A program made the position numbers and the translations under genes. Below the pieces are notes generated by a model. The model saw nothing but the letters and a program-made list of their open reading frames with translations, was not told where the DNA came from and did not search any database. Shown in pieces: positions 60,394 through 64,000 of a stretch of 64,000 nt of DNA; position 1 is the first letter of the stretch, and every line of letters begins with the position of its first letter. The DNA is taken from assembly GCA_017465475.1 (NCBI GenBank), contig JAFTWC010000041.1, positions 23,064 through 87,063 of the forward strand, given 5' to 3'. The stretch is from Lachnospiraceae bacterium. Its GTDB lineage: Bacteria > Bacillota > Clostridia > Lachnospirales > Lachnospiraceae.

Positions 60394-61455
60394 ATGAAAA
60401 GCGGAAAGGTTTCGGATACCGTACTGCGGCGGTCCATTTTAAAAGAAGTGCAAAAAGTGAATCAGGGAACCCTTTCGCCGAAAGTAGGCGGAGGCGCAGG
60501 GGTGGTAACCAATTGCTGTGCATCCGGCGGACTGGCACGAGCCTCCATGCAGACTGTGTCAGGAGAAGGGCTTTTAACTGCTTATCTGGCAGCGGTGCGG
60601 GCGGTCAACAGTCTGGCGGCCAAGGGAGCCGTTCCGCAAAGTGCATCCATTGCCATTACGGTGCCGGAGTCCATGGATGAGCGGGAGATGCGGAAGATGC
60701 ATGAACATTATTGTGACTATTTGCAGAAGCATAACATAGTAATTGTGGGCGGTCATACGGCGGTAAGCAGCGTGGTGATGGAGCCGGTGGTTTCGGTACA
60801 GATGCAGGGAATGCAGATGACAGCGGCCGGAAGAATGAGTGAAGATGTTGCAGATGAGGCGGCACAACAGAAGATGACTTCAGAAAGTGCGAAAGCGGAC
60901 GATTTCCTCGGCCTTGATATCGTAATGACGAAAACCTGCGGTCTTGGTGGTACGGCACTTTTAGCGGGACATTTTACCGATGAGCTGGCAATGAGATATC
61001 CGAGACGGTTTATCGAACGGGCAGCGGAACTGCTTTCCGAAACGGAAAAGAATGAGGAAGGATATTTGTCGGTAGCAGATGGTGCAGCCTATGTACATGC
61101 GGCAGCAGAAGGTGGTGTGTTCGGGGCTCTTTGGGAGCTGGCGGAGTATGCCGAGTGCGGTTTGGAAATTGACCTTCCTGCCATACCGATTTTGCAGGAA
61201 ACGGTGGAAATTTGTGAATACTTTGATGTGAACCCGTATCAGCTTCGGACGGAGGGCGTGTTTCTTATTTTATCCGAACACGGCAACCGGCTTTGTGAAG
61301 CCTTAGCTGAAAAAGGCATACCGGCAGCGATTATCGGTAAAACCGTACCGGGACTTGACCGGGCGGTGCGAAACGGCGAGGAAGTACGGTATTTGGAACC
61401 GAATCGCGTGGAAGAGTATGAGCGTGTTATGGCAACAAAGCGAGCCGGAAAGTAA
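60394..61455 (+). CDS. AIR-synthase-related protein (PurM/HypE-like)
   Basis: 353 residues of the PurM/HypE/SelD-like ATP-binding fold. The glycine loop AGVVTNCCASGGLARASM and the segment VGGHTAVSSVVMEPVVSVQM resemble the phosphate loops of that superfamily, and LDIVMTKTCGLGGTALLA leads into the C-terminal domain. Three Cys-Cys/Cys-Gly spots are unusual. It is not PurM (that gene is at 54173), and its own reaction is unknown. It starts just after the T-box terminator with AAGGAGGCGTT, so amino acid starvation should raise it. A TATAAT at 61519 may start the next genes separately. Confidence 0.8.
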   Translation: MKSGKVSDTVLRRSILKEVQKVNQGTLSPKVGGGAGVVTNCCASGGLARASMQTVSGEGLLTAYLAAVRAVNSLAAKGAVPQSASIAITVPESMDEREMRKMHEHYCDYLQKHNIVIVGGHTAVSSVVMEPVVSVQMQGMQMTAAGRMSEDVADEAAQQKMTSESAKADDFLGLDIVMTKTCGLGGTALLAGHFTDELAMRYPRRFIERAAELLSETEKNEEGYLSVADGAAYVHAAAEGGVFGALWELAEYAECGLEIDLPAIPILQETVEICEYFDVNPYQLRTEGVFLILSEHGNRLCEALAEKGIPAAIIGKTVPGLDRAVRNGEEVRYLEPNRVEEYERVMATKRAGK

Positions 61456-61550
61456 AAGCTGTAAGGTAGGGACAAACGGCATAAAAAAATAAATGAACAG
61501 GGTAGAAATAACAAAGAGTATAATAATGAATCGAAAAGGAGGAACATACC

Positions 61551-62036
61551 ATGCGTGAAGAGATTTTAAAGACATTGGATAAAAACAGCAAGGTCGCGGA
61601 AAGCGATTTAGCGAAGATGTTAGGCATGACCGAAGAAGAGGTTCATGCGGAGATTAAGAAGTTAGAGGCGGAGCATGTCATTTGTGGTTATCCGACCCTC
61701 ATTAACTGGGATGCCACCACGGAGGAACGTGTAACGGCCCTCATTGAAGTAAAGGTTACCCCGCAGCGGGGACAGGGCTTTGACAAGATTGCAGAGCGCA
61801 TTTATCGTTATGACGAAGTAGAATCGGTGTATTTGATGTCCGGCGGTTTTGATTTAACCGTAATTATCGAGGGCAAGAGCATGCGGGAGGTGGCAAATTT
61901 TGTTTCCCAAAAGCTTGCACCGATGGAAGCGGTACTTAGTACCGGAACTCATTTTGTTTTGAAAAAATATAAGGAGCATGGTCTTCCGCTTGTGTCGGAG
62001 GGCGGTTCGGATGAAAGGATGTTGGTGACCCCATGA
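61551..62036 (+). CDS. Lrp/AsnC family regulator
   Basis: 161 residues. The HTH is ILKTLDKNSKVAESDLAKML followed by GMTEEEVHAEIKKLEAE, and the RAM ligand domain follows (ALIEVKVTPQRGQGFDKIAE, VYLMSGGFDLTVIIEG). Such proteins sense amino acids. It overlaps the aminotransferase start by 4 bases (ATGA), so it probably regulates that gene. AAAGGAGG precedes the ATG. The upstream gap holds TATAAT at 61519 with a weak TGAACA 19 bases before it. Confidence 0.93.
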   Translation: MREEILKTLDKNSKVAESDLAKMLGMTEEEVHAEIKKLEAEHVICGYPTLINWDATTEERVTALIEVKVTPQRGQGFDKIAERIYRYDEVESVYLMSGGFDLTVIIEGKSMREVANFVSQKLAPMEAVLSTGTHFVLKKYKEHGLPLVSEGGSDERMLVTP

Positions 62037-63193
62037 GAAACCCGTTAAATCAGAAAGTACAGGTAATGAAGCCTTCGGGCATTCGTAAGTTTTTTGATAT
62101 TGTAAGTGAGATGAAGGATGCCATTTCCCTCGGTGTGGGCGAGCCGGATTTTGAGACTCCGTGGCATATCAGAGAAGAGGCAATTTATTCTTTAGAGAAG
62201 GGTAGAACCGTTTATACCTCCAATGCAGGTTTGAAGGAGCTTAAGGTAGAAGTTTGTAATTATTTAAAGCGCCGTTACGGTCTGGAATATCCGGATAAAA
62301 ACGTGCTTGTAACCATCGGCGGTAGTGAGGCAATCGACGCGGCGCTTCGTGCCATGGTAGACCCGGGGGACGAAGTATTGATTCCGGAGCCGTGCTACGT
62401 TTCCTATGTGCCGTGTGTGGCATTGGCAGATGGCGTACCGGTAACCATTGAGCTTAAGGCAGAAAATGAGTTTCGTTTGACCAAGCAGGAGCTTTTAGAT
62501 GCCATTACCGATAAGACCAAGATTTTAATTATGCCGTTCCCGAACAATCCGACCGGTGCCATTATGGAAGAGAAGGATTTGCGGGAAATTGCAGAAGTTG
62601 TGGTAGAAAAGGACTTGTTTGTTATTTCTGACGAGATTTATTCTGAGCTGACCTATGGAAGAAACCATGTTTCCATCGCTTCCATGCCGGGCATGAAGGA
62701 GCGTACGATTGTCATTAACGGTTTTTCTAAATCTTATGCAATGACCGGATGGCGTTTGGGCTATGCGGTAGGGCCGGAAGAAATTATCACCCAGATGATT
62801 AAGATTCACCAGTTTGCCATCATGTGTGCGCCGACCACCAGCCAGTATGCGGCAGTGGAAGCATTAAAAAACGGTGATCCGGATGTGGAACTGATGCGTG
62901 ATGCCTATGACAAGCGCAGAAAGTTTTTGGTGGCAAGGCTTCGTGAAATCGGGCTGGAGTGCTTTGAACCGTACGGTGCATTCTATGTATTCCCGTGCAT
63001 TAAGGGCTTTGGTATGACCTCCGAGGAGTTTGCCACAAAGCTCCTTGAGGAAGAAAAGCTGGCAATCGTGCCGGGTACTGCATTCGGTGACTGTGGCGAA
63101 GGTTTTTTACGTATTTCCTACGCATATTCTATTGAGCAGTTAAAGGAAGCTTTGAATCGTATGGAGAGCTTTGTAAAGCGTCACAGAAAGTAG
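62033..63193 (+). CDS. Class I/II pyridoxal phosphate aminotransferase
   Basis: 386 residues. SLGVGEPDFETPWHIREEAI, VLVTIGGSEAIDAAL, PFPNNPTGAI and ISDEIYSELTYGR bind the cofactor; the PLP lysine is in VINGFSKSYAMTGWRLGY. The C-terminal SYAYSIEQLKEALNRM is normal. Its likely role is aspartate- or alanine-type transamination, but the substrate is not readable. Together with the Lrp regulator and the T-box gene upstream it forms an amino-acid-responsive block. A clear terminator follows. Confidence 0.93.
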   Translation: MRNPLNQKVQVMKPSGIRKFFDIVSEMKDAISLGVGEPDFETPWHIREEAIYSLEKGRTVYTSNAGLKELKVEVCNYLKRRYGLEYPDKNVLVTIGGSEAIDAALRAMVDPGDEVLIPEPCYVSYVPCVALADGVPVTIELKAENEFRLTKQELLDAITDKTKILIMPFPNNPTGAIMEEKDLREIAEVVVEKDLFVISDEIYSELTYGRNHVSIASMPGMKERTIVINGFSKSYAMTGWRLGYAVGPEEIITQMIKIHQFAIMCAPTTSQYAAVEALKNGDPDVELMRDAYDKRRKFLVARLREIGLECFEPYGAFYVFPCIKGFGMTSEEFATKLLEEEKLAIVPGTAFGDCGEGFLRISYAYSIEQLKEALNRMESFVKRHRK

Positions 63194-63205
63194 AACGTGT
63201 TAGTA

Positions 63206-63247
63206 AAAGGTCTTTTCGGAGAGGATGTTCGAAAAGACCTTTGGTTT
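63206..63247 (+). terminator. Terminator after the aminotransferase gene
   Basis: AAAGGTCTTTTCG and CGAAAAGACCTTT pair perfectly over 13 bp, followed by GGTTTT. Confidence 0.92.
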
Positions 63248-63261
63248 TAAGGGAGGAACGT

Positions 63262-63588
63262 ATGGTACAGTTAAAAGAGGAAACGTTTTATACGTTACTT
63301 CAGTTTTTCTTTTCCGACTTCTTTTGTGAAGGATTGGAGAAGGCAGTGGAGGACGAAGAAATGTCGGTGGTGACCTTGTTCCGTGGAATGGAGTTTTTCT
63401 TTGATTTGGCAAAGGAGCAGGGAGTTGCATTTCCGTATGAGTCCATAGAGGAGTATATCGTAAAGACATATAACGACGGCGCAGAAATGTATGAGAAACT
63501 TTCGAAGCGGTACGCCTGTGAAATCAAGGAGTATCATGGGAAAGAGAAGTCTTTTGAGGAACTGTTCGGAAGGAAAGAGTTCTTTTAG
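63262..63588 (+). CDS. Unknown 108-residue protein
   Basis: 108 residues, mainly helical and acidic in the middle (GLEKAVEDEEMSVVTLFRGM), with an aromatic run LQFFFSDFFCEG near residue 14-25. No domain or family is recognised. The ATG at 63262 has GGGAGGAACGT upstream; a TTG at 63241 inside the terminator is not credible. It stands alone downstream of the terminator, with no obvious promoter by eye. A short gap of 70 bases leads to the small frame at 63659. Confidence 0.65.
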   Translation: MVQLKEETFYTLLQFFFSDFFCEGLEKAVEDEEMSVVTLFRGMEFFFDLAKEQGVAFPYESIEEYIVKTYNDGAEMYEKLSKRYACEIKEYHGKEKSFEELFGRKEFF

Positions 63589-63658
63589 AGACATGATAGA
63601 GAAATCATTACACATTTGTGTTTACATAGATATTTCAAACCGGAAGGAGAGGTTCATT

Positions 63659-63724
63659 ATGAATATAAACTATAATTTTGTAACTATTGAAACAATGAAA
63701 ACGGAGGGATATTATTTGCTGTAA
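63659..63724 (+). CDS. Candidate 21-residue peptide
   Basis: A 22-codon frame (MNINYNFVTIETMKTEGYYLL) with GGAAGGAGAGG 7 bases before the ATG. Its stop lies in the loop of a 9-bp hairpin, CGGAGGGAT/ATCCCTCCG, at 63702-63732. No promoter is recognised. Not similar to any peptide I know; a leader peptide or chance frame are the alternatives. Confidence 0.35.
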   Translation: MNINYNFVTIETMKTEGYYLL

Positions 63725-63732
63725 TCCCTCCG
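63702..63732 (-). terminator. Hairpin at the end of the minus-strand repeat frame
   Basis: CGGAGGGAT and ATCCCTCCG pair over 9 bp. Read on the minus strand it is followed by TTTTC, so it may end transcription coming from the right edge. Confidence 0.5.
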
Positions 63733-64000
63733 ACAATGTGCAGGAGCCATTTTTGATGTATTGCACTTGGGAAACTCGTCTGGAATGCTTGAATTTACTA
63801 TATTTCCCGGCTTTTTGCAGATGTTTTTCTTTGTGCATTTCTCACGAATTTTCTTGAGCGTTTTCGTAACATATGCCAAGTTGTTTTTTATCTCCCAACG
63901 TGGTATGATTGTTTCAGAAGCTAATTTAAAGCTTTTAATGTAACGGATTGCCCTTCCCGGTTCAGCGCGCATACCGGAGGCAGACGGACTTATTTCTTCG
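63712..64000 (-). CDS. Open frame of a repeated element, cut by the window edge
   Basis: From the window edge the minus strand reads EEISPSASGMRAEPGRAIRY, then KSFKLASETIIPRWEIKNN, LAYVTKTLKKIREKCTKKN and ends HCRRDYSK. The frame is open from the edge and stops within a terminator-like hairpin. The stretch from about 63930 to 63761 is homologous to the decayed copy at 15285-15454. The first ATG is at 63972, but the open frame runs further upstream, so the true start is outside. I do not know the family. Two copies in one window suggest a mobile or domesticated gene. Confidence 0.45.
   Translation of the reverse strand, partial: EEISPSASGMRAEPGRAIRYIKSFKLASETIIPRWEIKNNLAYVTKTLKKIREKCTKKNICKKPGNIVNSSIPDEFPKCNTSKMAPAHCRRDYSK

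Noticed and set aside
1-64000. tRNA or rRNA genes
   Set aside because: No T-arm signature in a cloverleaf context and no rRNA block was recognised; GATTCGAATACC at 51.4 kb belongs to the palindrome.

Overview
This window is chromosomal DNA from a Gram-positive, spore-forming, flagellated anaerobe of the Clostridia, most likely the family Lachnospiraceae. The evidence is the order hup-rqcP-yabP-yabQ-divIC-spoIIE-tilS-hpt-ftsH, a SigD-type flagellin promoter, the two-OB-fold SSB protein, an Opp operon with strong AGGAGG-type ribosome sites, and Rpn-family nucleases of the kind that pepper Lachnospiraceae genomes. The genus cannot be fixed from sequence alone.

Layout. 1-7.4 kb: the conserved sporulation, division and housekeeping block ending in ftsH. 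7.5-14.2 kb: a possible small RNA, an intracellular GH13 alpha-glucosidic enzyme, a two-helix membrane protein, endonuclease III, a PolC-like exonuclease, a membrane-anchored unknown, a 32-residue hydrophobic peptide and a VanW protein. 14.2-28.3 kb: an accessory region with an Rpn nuclease, then a long plus-strand run of surface-polymer genes. These are rfbF, a family 2 glycosyltransferase, and then a visibly AT-rich cassette: a pyruvyl-transferase-like protein, a Rossmann/SGNH-like protein, a carrier protein, an adenylation enzyme, a LysA-fold PLP enzyme, two radical SAM enzymes, and an 1129-residue protein that joins glycosyltransferase, ILEI-like, SGNH-like and CitC-like nucleotidyltransferase segments. 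28.3-33 kb: decayed Rpn and YefM/YoeB genes, the flagellin gene with its SigD promoter and a structured leader, tandem repeats, and hipBA. 33-41.9 kb: a glycosyltransferase with repeats, a DUF368 (PopT-type) lipid carrier translocase, a zinc ABC transporter, an AI-2E-family permease, a Panacea-domain protein and a membrane-bound MerR regulator. 41.9-51.5 kb: typA, SSB and the oppBCDFA operon, with two long palindromic elements. 51.6-64 kb: an epimerase, a GH5 lipoprotein cellulase, purM-purN-purD, tldE-tldD, a T-box-controlled AIR-synthase-like gene, an Lrp regulator, an aminotransferase, and small unknown genes.

How the genes work together. The most interesting unit is 16.3-28.3 kb. A carrier protein, a stand-alone adenylation enzyme and a LysA-fold decarboxylase sit among glycosyltransferases and radical SAM enzymes, immediately upstream of flagellin. 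This is consistent with making a carrier-bound amino-acid-derived group and attaching it to a surface glycan, possibly on flagellin. That reading is inference. The Opp, zinc, GH13 and GH5 genes describe an organism that imports peptides and uses plant or storage glucans.
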